Assembly: GCA_039819225.1 (NCBI GenBank)
Contig: JBCBSN010000071.1
Span: 1-16,927 of the forward strand
From: Ulvibacterium sp039819225
GTDB lineage: Bacteria > Bacteroidota > Bacteroidia > Flavobacteriales > Flavobacteriaceae
Direction: 5' to 3'
DNA: 16,927 bases
Below the pieces are notes generated by a model. The model saw nothing but the letters and a program-made list of their open reading frames with translations. It was not told the origin of the DNA and did not search any database. The position numbers and the translations under genes are program-made. Shown here piece by piece: positions 8,201-14,245 of the stretch (the first letter of the stretch is position 1; every line of letters starts with the position of its first letter).

Positions 8201-9001
8201 CCCACCCGAACCTGTTGCGGCCCCATTAAATGGCTCCACGGTAGTGGGAAAATTATGGGTCTCAGCCTTTAAGGAGAGAACGGATTCCATTTCCTTTTCT
8301 TCATAGAAATCGGGCCGATCTGCGCTTTTAGGGGCAAATTGGGTTACTCTAGGCCCTTTTAAAAAAGCAACGTTGTCCTTATAGGCCGATACAATAGTAT
8401 TCGGGTTTTCCTGCGACGTTTTTTTGATTAGCTTAAATAGGGAGGAGGGCATTTCCTCCCCGTCTATCACGAAAGTGCCATTAAAGATTTTATGGCGGCA
8501 GTGCTCTGAATTTACCTGACTGAAACCGAAGACTTCTGAATCGGTCAATTTTCTTCCTATTCTCTCGGACAGCTCCTCTAAATAGGTGATTTCATCCTGA
8601 CTTAGCGCCAAACCCTCCTGTTCATTATACCCGGCAATGTCGTGAATCTTCATTACCGGTTCCGGAATCACATCTATGGTAAAGAGGTCTTGGTCCAGGT
8701 TGGAATACTTTTGAAATAACATGGGGTCAAAATCCATAAAATCAGACGGGACACGTTTGTATTCCTCAATCCTATGGATTTCTGAAATGCCCATATTCTG
8801 CGTAATTTCCGTGGCGTTAGTGCTCCATGGCGTTACCATGGCCGCCCTGGGGCCAATAAAAAAGGCGTCCAGGGACGCCACATCTATCTTGGGTTGGTTG
8901 CCAAATAACCAGAAAAGTTTATCCGTACTTTCTTTTGAAAGCTCCTGGGTGGTCTGTACCGCAAAAACGACGGTTTCCACATCCCCGAAAAAGTAAATCA
9001 T
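5261..9001 (-). CDS. purL: Phosphoribosylformylglycinamidine synthase, single-chain PurL
   Basis: Fourth step of de novo purine synthesis: FGAR + glutamine + ATP gives FGAM. This is the large single-chain form, 1246 residues, with a PurS-like N-terminus (IYFFGDVETVVFAVQTT), two AIRS-type ATP-binding halves (for example SEHCRHKIF, GGEIRDRLAGGKGS, HDHGAGGHLNCLSELVEE, VPTGKDSLSMKQKYPDG, GHDVASGGLITTLLEM) and a C-terminal class I glutaminase. The glutaminase triad is visible as Cys1093 in GICNGCQ, and His1207 and Glu1209 in MPHIER. The frame runs 18 codons further to an ATG at 9055, which even has an AAAGGA before it, but a -7 box (9041-9034) lies inside that extension and homologues begin at MI.FFG, so the ATG at 9001 is chosen. 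Odd point: residues about 350-375 form an extra segment containing ALRLRSGQA (364-372), the translation of a dispersed palindromic repeat. No frameshift is seen. Confidence 0.95.
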   Translation of the reverse strand: MIYFFGDVETVVFAVQTTQELSKESTDKLFWLFGNQPKIDVASLDAFFIGPRAAMVTPWSTNATEITQNMGISEIHRIEEYKRVPSDFMDFDPMLFQKYSNLDQDLFTIDVIPEPVMKIHDIAGYNEQEGLALSQDEITYLEELSERIGRKLTDSEVFGFSQVNSEHCRHKIFNGTFVIDGEEMPSSLFKLIKKTSQENPNTIVSAYKDNVAFLKGPRVTQFAPKSADRPDFYEEKEMESVLSLKAETHNFPTTVEPFNGAATGSGGEIRDRLAGGKGSLPLAGTAVYMTAYSRLEANRSWEKAMETRKWLYQTPMDILIKASNGASDFGNKFGQPLIAGSVLTFEHEETFELSNVEQEQSNKALRLRSGQASQVRLGYDKVIMQAGGIGYGKTQQALKGTPKAGDKIVILGGDNYRIGMGGAAVSSADTGEFSSAIELNAVQRSNPEMQKRAANAIRGLVERGENPIVSIHDHGAGGHLNCLSELVEETGGKIDLDKLPIGDPTLSAKEVIGNESQERMGLVIGQKDLDLLHRIADRERSPIYDVGEVTGDNRFSFSSNTSGERPMDLALADMFGSSPKTIMNDVSEQKTYTDPEYSLEFFHDYLEQVLQLEAVACKDWLTNKVDRCVGGFVAKQQCTGPLQLPLNNCGVVALDFKGKEGMATSIGHSPISGLIDPQAGSKNSIAEALTNIVWAPLREGIRSVSLSANWMWPCRNPGEDARLYKAVQAVSDFAIALGINVPTGKDSLSMKQKYPDGEVIAPGTVVISAAGHCEDITKVVEPVLQVDGGAIYYINLSKDTFKLGGSSFAQIRNAIGSEAPTITDAHYFKGAFNTIQGLIRKEEIIAGHDVASGGLITTLLEMCFADRDLGAEIDLTHLGEKDTITLLFSENAGIVFQAKNNNVETVLTENGIAFQKIGRVVSQPTLSLKNGNVEMGLNVTSLRDIWFKTSYLLDQKQTAKNLASIRYNNYKVQPLQFSFPENHTGHYASILGDSENRPKAAILREKGSNSEREMAHAMYLAGFEVKDVHMTDLISGRETLEDIQFLGAVGGFSNSDVLGSAKGWAGAIKYNKKAKTVIENFFARKDTLSVGICNGCQLFMELDLINPEHGTKHGKMTYNESHKHESGFTSVKIGKNNSVMLSTLEGTTLGVWISHGEGKFKLPLSEDQYHIVATYGYGEYPANPNGSDYNTAMLCDKTGRHLVTMPHIERSIFPWNWAYYPKDRRDTVSPWLEAFVNARKWVENNP
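7891..7912 (-). repeat. Dispersed palindromic repeat inserted in frame in purL
   Basis: The minus strand carries CCCTTCGACTTCGCTCAGGG flanked by one more G/C pair, with complementary arms GCCCT/AGGGC. From memory, sequences of the type CTTCGACTTCGCTCAG are abundant dispersed, mostly intergenic repeats in Bacteroidota and other bacteria. Here it is read as A364-LRLRSGQ-A372 of PurL, within a segment (about 7877-7954) that ordinary flavobacterial PurL proteins seem to lack between FEHEE and the LG(Y/F)DKVIM motif. The match to a known repeat class and the absence from relatives are both from memory and unverified. Confidence 0.65.
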
Positions 9002-9033
9002 ATTCGAAAAGAGTTGCTTAATATGGGAAAATG

Positions 9034-9041
9034 CAAAATTA
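9034..9041 (-). promoter_or_regulatory. -7 box of the purL promoter (TAATTTTG)
   Basis: The minus strand reads TAATTTTG, an exact TAnnTTTG match, 32 bases before the ATG at 9001. No obvious TTG is found at the -33 position. Its location inside the longer possible reading frame supports the downstream purL start. Confidence 0.5.
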
Positions 9042-9145
9042 CATCTTTTTGACATAATCCTTTTGGAGAATAGTTAACAGTATACGGAAGAAGTGTTGAT
9101 AATTAAACCTGTCAAGCTTTAAACCCGAGAGGTTCACAAAACGCA

Positions 9146-9173
9146 CCCCTGACTCTCCTATTGTTAGAGGGGG
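9146..9173. repeat. Bulged hairpin in the purL-methyltransferase gap, possible repeat remnant
   Basis: CCCC (9146-9149) pairs with GGGG (9170-9173) and CTCT (9153-9156) with AGAG (9166-9169), with a TGA bulge and a 9-base loop. No T-run follows on either strand, so it is not a typical terminator. It resembles the C/T-rich structured repeats common in flavobacterial intergenic DNA, but I cannot confirm other copies. Confidence 0.35.
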
Positions 9174-9202
9174 ACACTGTTGAGGAAAGCCTTCAAGAAG
9201 CC

Positions 9203-10414
9203 TCACTCTTTATGTAGCAATACCATATAAAAACCATCAAAACCGCTTTGGGAGGCATAGATTTTTTTCTCCTCCCTCAATACAAAACCTTTTCCCTCCT
9301 CGGAAGTCAAAAAAGAATCGATCTGATTTCTATTTTCTTCGGGAAGGATGGAGCAGGTGGCGTATACCAGTTTACCGTTAGATCTTACGATTTTACTATA
9401 GGAACGCAAAAGCTCTTGTTGCAGCTTAGTAATCTTTGGAAGAAAGTCGGGCTGTAGTTTCCATTTGGTATCTGGATTTCTTCGGAGGACACCCAAACCG
9501 GTACATGGTGCATCGATCAATACCCGATCTGCAGTACCATAGAGCTTTTTGAAAACCTTTGTGGAGGTTATTTCCCGTGTTTCTATGTTATGGGCCCCAT
9601 TACGTCGTGCTCGGCGCTTTAACTCCTTGAGCTTACTCCCGTAAACGTCCATGGCAATAAGATGGCCTTTGTTTTCCATAAGTGCGGCCAAATGTAGGGT
9701 TTTGCCTCCGGCGCCGGCACAGGCATCTACCACGCGTTGTCCGGCTTTAACATCGAGTAGCTCCGCAACACGTTGCGATGAAGCATCCTGAACCTCAAAG
9801 AAGCCCTTCTTAAAAGCATCTGTAACAAATACATTGGTACGCTCCTGAAGTCTCAAGGCCAAGGGATATCCCGTAATGGTTTCTGTAGGAATACCTTCTT
9901 CCCAAAGCGTTTGTTGCAAGGCTTCCACAGGTGTTTTTAAGGTATTGGTCCGTAGAATGACTTCGGCTTGCCGGTTCAGGGCCGCAATTTCGGAGGTCCA
10001 TAGGTCTTCTCCCAAGGCTTTTGCGCAAAGTTGATCCAACCAATCCGGAAGTGCTTCACGATATTTCCGAATTTTGGAAAGCTCATCGAATCTTCCTTTG
10101 ATTCGACGTTCCGGGGTTGATTGTATCTGGTTCCAATCCGGTAATGGTATGCCTTTTAGAACGGCCCAGACGGCCCACATCCGAAATAAGTCGGATCGAC
10201 TATATGGTGCTTTTACATCGGCTATTTCGGTATATAAACGCTTGTAACGTACAATTTCGTAGGTGGTTTCGGCAATAAAACCACGATCGCGGGAACCCCA
10301 GCGCTTGTCCAATTTTAGTACTTTCTGAACCACCTTATCGGCATATTCCGCTTTGTTGAATATGGCATCCAAAGCATTGATTACGGCGAACACCAAATTT
10401 CTATGCAGTTTCAT
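9203..10414 (-). CDS. RsmB/NSUN-family RNA (cytosine-5-)-methyltransferase
   Basis: 403-residue SAM-dependent RNA methyltransferase of the RsmB/RsmF (Nol1/Nop2/Sun) family, expected to form 5-methylcytosine in ribosomal RNA. The SAM-binding motif VVDACAGAGGKTLHLAAL has its core at 230-239. The two family cysteines are present: C304 in DAPCTGLG (motif IV, release of product) and C354 in ATCSILPEEN (motif VI, covalent catalysis). N-terminal residues 1-120 form a helical region, as in RsmB's NusB-like part but shorter, so the exact rRNA site cannot be assigned. The ATG at 10414 lies 20 bases after a consensus -7 box. It is transcribed divergently from the sulfatase gene. A weak hairpin TGAGG...CCTCA (9181-9205) overlaps its stop codon. 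Confidence 0.9.
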   Translation of the reverse strand: MKLHRNLVFAVINALDAIFNKAEYADKVVQKVLKLDKRWGSRDRGFIAETTYEIVRYKRLYTEIADVKAPYSRSDLFRMWAVWAVLKGIPLPDWNQIQSTPERRIKGRFDELSKIRKYREALPDWLDQLCAKALGEDLWTSEIAALNRQAEVILRTNTLKTPVEALQQTLWEEGIPTETITGYPLALRLQERTNVFVTDAFKKGFFEVQDASSQRVAELLDVKAGQRVVDACAGAGGKTLHLAALMENKGHLIAMDVYGSKLKELKRRARRNGAHNIETREITSTKVFKKLYGTADRVLIDAPCTGLGVLRRNPDTKWKLQPDFLPKITKLQQELLRSYSKIVRSNGKLVYATCSILPEENRNQIDSFLTSEEGKGFVLREEKKIYASQSGFDGFYMVLLHKE

Positions 10415-10434
10415 CTATCCACGTATTAAGGCCG

Positions 10435-10442
10435 CAAAGATA
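10435..10442 (-). promoter_or_regulatory. -7 box of the RNA methyltransferase promoter (TATCTTTG)
   Basis: Exact TAnnTTTG match on the minus strand, 20 bases before the ATG at 10414. A TTG lies 21 bases further upstream, within the tolerated range for the -33 element. The box is half of a 12-base palindrome AAAGATATCTTT (10436-10447), so the plus strand carries an almost identical TATCTTTT at 10441-10448, which could serve the divergent sulfatase gene. Confidence 0.6.
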
Positions 10443-10545
10443 TCTTTTCTTTTGGTCCAGGGGCAATTAAACCTTTGGTCCGTTCCAAGGTCTTACCTAA
10501 AATGATCATGCGTTTTAAACGTTCTATTTCTTAAAAGTACTCAAT

Positions 10546-11910
10546 ATGAAGCTCTTAAGATTATTGTGCCCCCCGCTATGTTTATTGATAGTAACCCTAT
10601 CCTGTTCCACGGACGCCTTGACCACAGCGGAAAATGAAACTAATTTGGAGCAAGTGGCAAACGACAATGAAACTGCCGAGGATGCCAATGATACCTCTAG
10701 TCCCAACATCCTTCTGATTATTGCCGACGACATGGGTTTGGATGCCACTCCTGGATATGATGTAGGTACCCAAAAGCCCAATATGCCCAATTTGCAAAGT
10801 ATGGTCTCCAATGGCCTTACCTTTATCAACGTTTGGACCTATCCTATATGTTCCCCCACTAGGGCCAGCATACTGACAGGAAAATATGGCTTTAGAACCA
10901 ATGTCCTTGCCGTGGACGACCCACTGGCCACTTCCGAAGTATCCCTACAAAGTTATTTGGATCAGAATACCGTAAGTACATACGGCCATGCCGTAATCGG
11001 CAAATGGCACTTGTCCAGGAATGTGGACCATCCAGAGGCCATGGCGGTAAGTCACTTTGCCGGATTTTTTGGGGGCGGGGTCCAAGACTACTTTAACTGG
11101 AGCTTGGTGGAAAATGGAAGTTCTTCTACTTCCACGGACTATACCACGACAAAACTGACGGATATGGCCATCGACTGGGTGGAAGTCCAAACCAAGCCCT
11201 GGTTTTTATGGTTGGCCTATAACGCCCCACATACTCCGTTTCACCTGCCCCCCGCAGATCTTCATGCGCAGGTGGGACTATCCGATAATCAGGCCAATAT
11301 CGATGCCGAACCTTTACCCTATTACCTGGCCTCTTTGGAAGCCATGGATGCTGAAATAGGCCGTTTATTGGCCTCTTTATCCCAAGAGGAAAAGGACAAT
11401 ACCGTGATTATCTTTTTAGGGGATAACGGTACGCCGAACCAGGTGGCCCAGGAATACCCTGATCGCCGGGTTAAAGGTACTTTATATCAAGGTGGGATAC
11501 ATGTTCCCATGATCATATCCGGGGCTCTTGTGGAACGTAAGGGTGAGACCGAAGCAGCGCTGATTGGATCTACCGACTTGTTTGCCTCCATTGCCGAGAT
11601 CGCGGGTGCCGATGTTCAAGAAATAGAGGATAGCATAAGCTTTATAGGGTTGTTGAAAGACCCTAATGCGATGCAAAGGGAACTTGTATATACGGAGGTA
11701 GGCAACGATTCCGGTGGGGTGCATCAGACCATTAGAAATGCAACCCATAAATACATCCTGTTCGCCGATGGTTCCGAATCCCTTTACGATTTGAGTACCG
11801 ATCCTTTTGAACGTAATGATCTCTTGCATGCCGATCAATTGCCGTTATCCAGTGCAGATCGGACTAAAATGGACAGGTTGATCAATGGCTTGGCGGAAAT
11901 AAAACAATAG
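10546..11910 (+). CDS. Formylglycine-type sulfatase, predicted lipoprotein
   Basis: 454-residue type I sulfatase. The signature C102-S-P-T-R106-A-S-I-L-T-G carries the cysteine that is converted to formylglycine in active enzymes. Metal ligands are visible as D61-D62 (IIADDMGLD) and D293-N294 (FLGDNGTPN); further active-site candidates are K153 and H155 (GKWHL), H229 (APHTPF) and K310 (RVKGTLYQGGIHVP). The N-terminus (residues 1-20, ending VTLSC) is a lipoprotein signal with Cys20 as the lipidation site, followed by an acidic, Asn/Glu-rich linker to about residue 52; the mature enzyme is therefore expected outside the cytoplasm on a lipid anchor. At about 400 residues after the linker it is compact. 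The substrate (sulfated polysaccharide or smaller ester) cannot be told from the sequence, and no carbohydrate-degradation genes or maturase lie nearby. It is the first gene of the plus-strand lipoprotein cluster, with 67 bases to the YHYH gene. Confidence 0.9.
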   Translation: MKLLRLLCPPLCLLIVTLSCSTDALTTAENETNLEQVANDNETAEDANDTSSPNILLIIADDMGLDATPGYDVGTQKPNMPNLQSMVSNGLTFINVWTYPICSPTRASILTGKYGFRTNVLAVDDPLATSEVSLQSYLDQNTVSTYGHAVIGKWHLSRNVDHPEAMAVSHFAGFFGGGVQDYFNWSLVENGSSSTSTDYTTTKLTDMAIDWVEVQTKPWFLWLAYNAPHTPFHLPPADLHAQVGLSDNQANIDAEPLPYYLASLEAMDAEIGRLLASLSQEEKDNTVIIFLGDNGTPNQVAQEYPDRRVKGTLYQGGIHVPMIISGALVERKGETEAALIGSTDLFASIAEIAGADVQEIEDSISFIGLLKDPNAMQRELVYTEVGNDSGGVHQTIRNATHKYILFADGSESLYDLSTDPFERNDLLHADQLPLSSADRTKMDRLINGLAEIKQ

Positions 11911-11977
11911 CTTACCAGAAGGCATTTGTCCTTTGTAATTATTGATGTTCAATTTGTTTCATATAAAACCTTTTCCA

Positions 11978-12781
11978 ATGACCTTTTTAAAACGTTTTTC
12001 CCTCCTTGTTTTTAGTGTGTTCCTGACCGGTACGTTCTCCTGTTCCAGCGATGACAGTAGCGATTCCCCTATGGAGAACGAAGGCACCGATGACGGTACC
12101 ACTGGAGACGGTACCACCAATAATACGGTCTACGATATCAGCGCCGTGTTGGAACTTTTTGCCGGTACGGACCTATCGTATGAAGTCAGTGGTGATAATG
12201 TTATTTTCACTACAACGGACCTCCCGAATCATAAAAGTCCCTATTGGGATGTCTCCCATGAATTGTACGAGGCCTATAATGGGGACAATCCGGCCTTTAT
12301 GTTAAATCCAAACCGGATTTCCGAGCAAAACATTATGTTGACCATTCCCTTAAATCCGAGTGCGGCCAGTACCAATGAGGCCACGCCGCTTGGTCCTATA
12401 GGGATTTCCCGTAACGGAGTCGTTTTTTTCAATCAGTATGCCGGACCGGATCAGCCCCTTACCAATGAAATCGATTCCTTTGATCAATATTTGGGCCATC
12501 CCCAGAATAGAGGAACGTACCACTATCATATAGAGCCTATCTTTCTTACCGGGGAATTTGGGCAGGACGCTTTTCTAGGTTTGCTTTCCGATGGTTTTCC
12601 TGTATATGGCCCAATGGAAAATGAGGAAACCGTCACCAATGATGACCTGGATGAATTCCATGGCCATACCCATGCCACAGAAGAATTCCCTGATGGGATT
12701 TATCACTATCATATCACCGATGCGGACCCGTACCTTAATGGAAATGGGTTTTATGGAACTCCTGGGAACGTAAGTCAATAG
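11978..12781 (+). CDS. YHYH-domain protein, predicted lipoprotein
   Basis: 267 residues. Signal MTFLKRFSLLVFSVFL leads to the lipobox TFSC with Cys22, then a low-complexity Ser/Asp/Gly/Thr linker to about residue 50. The rest is a YHYH domain: YHYH occurs at 181-184 and again at 242-245, with LLSDGFPVYGP between them (202-212) and the histidine-rich FHGHTH (227-232) before the second motif; the C-terminus is PYLNGNGFYGTPG. YHYH proteins are secreted or anchored proteins of unknown function. The clustered histidines suggest metal binding (inference), which is interesting next to an SCO protein. The frame is open upstream to an ATG at 11945, but the ATG at 11978 gives a normal lipoprotein signal and is preferred. 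The stop TAG at 12779-12781 is in the same frame as the next gene, only three bases before its start. Confidence 0.85.
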   Translation: MTFLKRFSLLVFSVFLTGTFSCSSDDSSDSPMENEGTDDGTTGDGTTNNTVYDISAVLELFAGTDLSYEVSGDNVIFTTTDLPNHKSPYWDVSHELYEAYNGDNPAFMLNPNRISEQNIMLTIPLNPSAASTNEATPLGPIGISRNGVVFFNQYAGPDQPLTNEIDSFDQYLGHPQNRGTYHYHIEPIFLTGEFGQDAFLGLLSDGFPVYGPMENEETVTNDDLDEFHGHTHATEEFPDGIYHYHITDADPYLNGNGFYGTPGNVSQ

Positions 12782-12784
12782 TCA

Positions 12785-13351
12785 TTGGATTTTCGGTTTT
12801 TCATATACGTTCTATTTCTGATTACCGCCTTGGTTTCCTGTAAACAAGAGATTTTGGTGGTGAACAAGGACCATGTGGACTTGAAGTTGGCCAATGGTGT
12901 ACTCCTCTATAAAAATAGGCCTTTTGAGGGGTTGCTGGTCGATACCTATGACGATACCTCCTTAAAGATGGAACTTCAATACTGGGATGGCCGCAAACAT
13001 GGCTATGAAAAACGATGGTATCCCGAAGGACAACTGGCCCAAAGTCGTTTATACGCCCATGGCCTTAAAATTGGAAATCATCAAGGGTGGTGGGAGGACG
13101 GATCAAAAAAGTTTCAGTACCATTTTAATGACCACGGACAATATCATGGGGGTCGTAAGGAATGGTATAGGAATGGGCAACTCTTTTTGGAGTTTCATTA
13201 TGTGCACGGAAAGGAATCCGGGAAACAAAAAATGTGGACGGAGCGCGGAGAGATACGTGCTAATTATGAGGTACGCCATGGAGAACGTTTTGGGTTGATT
13301 GGCCTAAAGAAGTGTTATACCGTAAATTTAGATTCCCATGTCCTTCAATAA
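12785..13351 (+). CDS. YwqK/MORN-like repeat protein, predicted lipoprotein, TTG start
   Basis: 188 residues. The signal (residues 1-19, MDFRFFIYVLFLITALVSC) ends in a lipobox with Cys19. After it come four repeats of about 25 residues with the cores RWYPEGQ (77-83), GWWEDGS (101-107), EWYRNGQ (126-132) and MWTERGE (150-156), linked by Y..G...G segments. This is the pattern of COG2849, often labelled 'YwqK family antitoxin' or MORN-like 'membrane-binding protein'. The antitoxin label has little support here: no toxin gene is adjacent and the protein is exported. The only start giving the signal peptide is TTG at 12785; the first in-frame ATG lies after the signal. The preceding gene's stop is in the same frame, separated by a single TCA codon. 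The end overlaps the SCO gene by 14 bases. All of this argues for one transcription unit. Confidence 0.78.
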   Translation: MDFRFFIYVLFLITALVSCKQEILVVNKDHVDLKLANGVLLYKNRPFEGLLVDTYDDTSLKMELQYWDGRKHGYEKRWYPEGQLAQSRLYAHGLKIGNHQGWWEDGSKKFQYHFNDHGQYHGGRKEWYRNGQLFLEFHYVHGKESGKQKMWTERGEIRANYEVRHGERFGLIGLKKCYTVNLDSHVLQ

Positions 13352-14000
13352 ATGGTTTCCTCTACTTGGTGCCCTAGTACTTCTTGTATGCTGTAAGGAA
13401 AGTGGAAAGGGTGGTGAACAGGTTGCTTTGAGTCCATCGCAAGAAGTGGAAACATTGCCCTATTTCAACTCGCCCCAATTTACCCCCGAATGGGAAAAGG
13501 GTGTTCACAGAATCCCGGACTTTTCGTTTACCAATCAGTTGGGGGAGGAGGTAACCCACAAAACGTTGGAAGGGAAAATCTATGTGGCCGATTTCTTTTT
13601 CACCATTTGCCCGGGGATATGCCCCAAATTGACCAAAAACATGGGGGCATTACAGGACACATATAAGAACGATCCGGAGATTCAGTTTTTGTCACACACG
13701 GTAATGCCCTGGATAGATACTGTGGATCGACTCGCTGTTTATGCCGAGGAAAACGGGATTACCTTGCCTAAATGGTATCTGGTTACCGGAAATAAGGATT
13801 CCCTATATCACATAGCACGGGAAGGCTATTTTGTCGATTATGATGTCATCGAAAATTCAGGGGATGATGATTTTATCCATACTGAAAATTTTATCCTAGT
13901 GGATGGGGAAGGCTACATCCGCGGGGTCTATAACGGTACCTTGGAACTAGAAGTAAAACGCTTGATGCGACACATAAAAATTCTCAAAAAAGAAATATAA
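13338..14000 (+). CDS. SCO-family thioredoxin-fold copper chaperone-like protein
   Basis: 220-residue SCO1/SenC-type protein. The copper/redox motif C91-P-G-I-C95 (FFFTICPGICPKLTKNM) and the distal histidine H181 (FIHTENFILVDGEG) are the three ligands expected of a copper-binding SCO. The thioredoxin fold is supported by the DFFF strand before the motif and by the LSHTVMPWIDTVD region. Such proteins deliver copper to, or reduce thiols of, the CuA site of cytochrome oxidase, and other roles in redox or metal stress are known. The N-terminus (MSFNKWFPLLGALVLLVCC) is a signal with a slightly unusual lipobox; Cys18 or Cys19 would be lipidated. The ATG lies inside the end of the YwqK-like gene, indicating translational coupling. 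No cytochrome oxidase genes are in the window, so its client here may be a neighbour, for example the YHYH protein (inference). Confidence 0.9.
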   Translation: MSFNKWFPLLGALVLLVCCKESGKGGEQVALSPSQEVETLPYFNSPQFTPEWEKGVHRIPDFSFTNQLGEEVTHKTLEGKIYVADFFFTICPGICPKLTKNMGALQDTYKNDPEIQFLSHTVMPWIDTVDRLAVYAEENGITLPKWYLVTGNKDSLYHIAREGYFVDYDVIENSGDDDFIHTENFILVDGEGYIRGVYNGTLELEVKRLMRHIKILKKEI

Positions 14001-14092
14001 AAATGTCTTTCCCGGAGGGTGTACGAAATATTTCCGGTTCTGGGCATAAACTGTCTTTTTTGGGCTTCTTTTTCATGAAAGGACCCCACCCA

Positions 14093-14148
14093 ACCTCCCC
14101 GCCTTAGGCGGAGAGGAGTTTCCCTCCTTCGGAGGGATTAAGGGAGGT
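14093..14148. repeat. Three-way-junction intergenic repeat with two internal hairpins
   Basis: An outer stem ACCTCCC (14093-14099) / GGGAGGT (14142-14148) encloses two perfect hairpins: CCGCC-TTA-GGCGG (14099-14111, sharing one C with the outer arm) and TCCCTCC-TTC-GGAGGGA (14121-14137). Such CCTCC/GGAGG elements are, from memory, dispersed intergenic repeats in Bacteroidota. It occupies the gap between the SCO and beta-propeller genes (14001-14245) and may act as a mobile repeat and transcript-processing or termination structure. No other copy is in the window. Confidence 0.7.
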
Positions 14149-14215
14149 CAAACATCAGGCTACGGAATTTTGTCGTAAACCCTTCCCAAAACAGTCTCTA
14201 ACTCCTTTTTTGCAC

Positions 14216-14223
14216 TACTTTTG
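14216..14223 (+). promoter_or_regulatory. -7 box of the beta-propeller gene promoter (TACTTTTG)
   Basis: Exact TAnnTTTG match, 22 bases before the ATG at 14246. It lies downstream of the alternative TTG start at 14210, so it supports the ATG. No TTG is seen at -33. It suggests that this gene is transcribed separately from the sulfatase-SCO cluster. Confidence 0.5.
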
Positions 14224-14245
14224 GTCATGGATCAAAGCGGATACT

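Noticed and set aside
9002..9055. 18-residue N-terminal extension of PurL
   Set aside because: It contains a promoter -7 box, and known PurL proteins start at the following MI.FFG sequence, despite an AAAGGA before the upstream ATG.
12785..13351. Toxin-antitoxin system suggested by the YwqK 'antitoxin' family name
   Set aside because: The protein is exported with a lipoprotein signal and neither neighbour resembles a toxin; the family name is misleading here.
10546..14000. Idea that SCO supplies copper for sulfatase maturation
   Set aside because: Aerobic formylglycine-generating enzymes use copper, but none is encoded here and maturation is expected before or during export; proximity alone does not support it.
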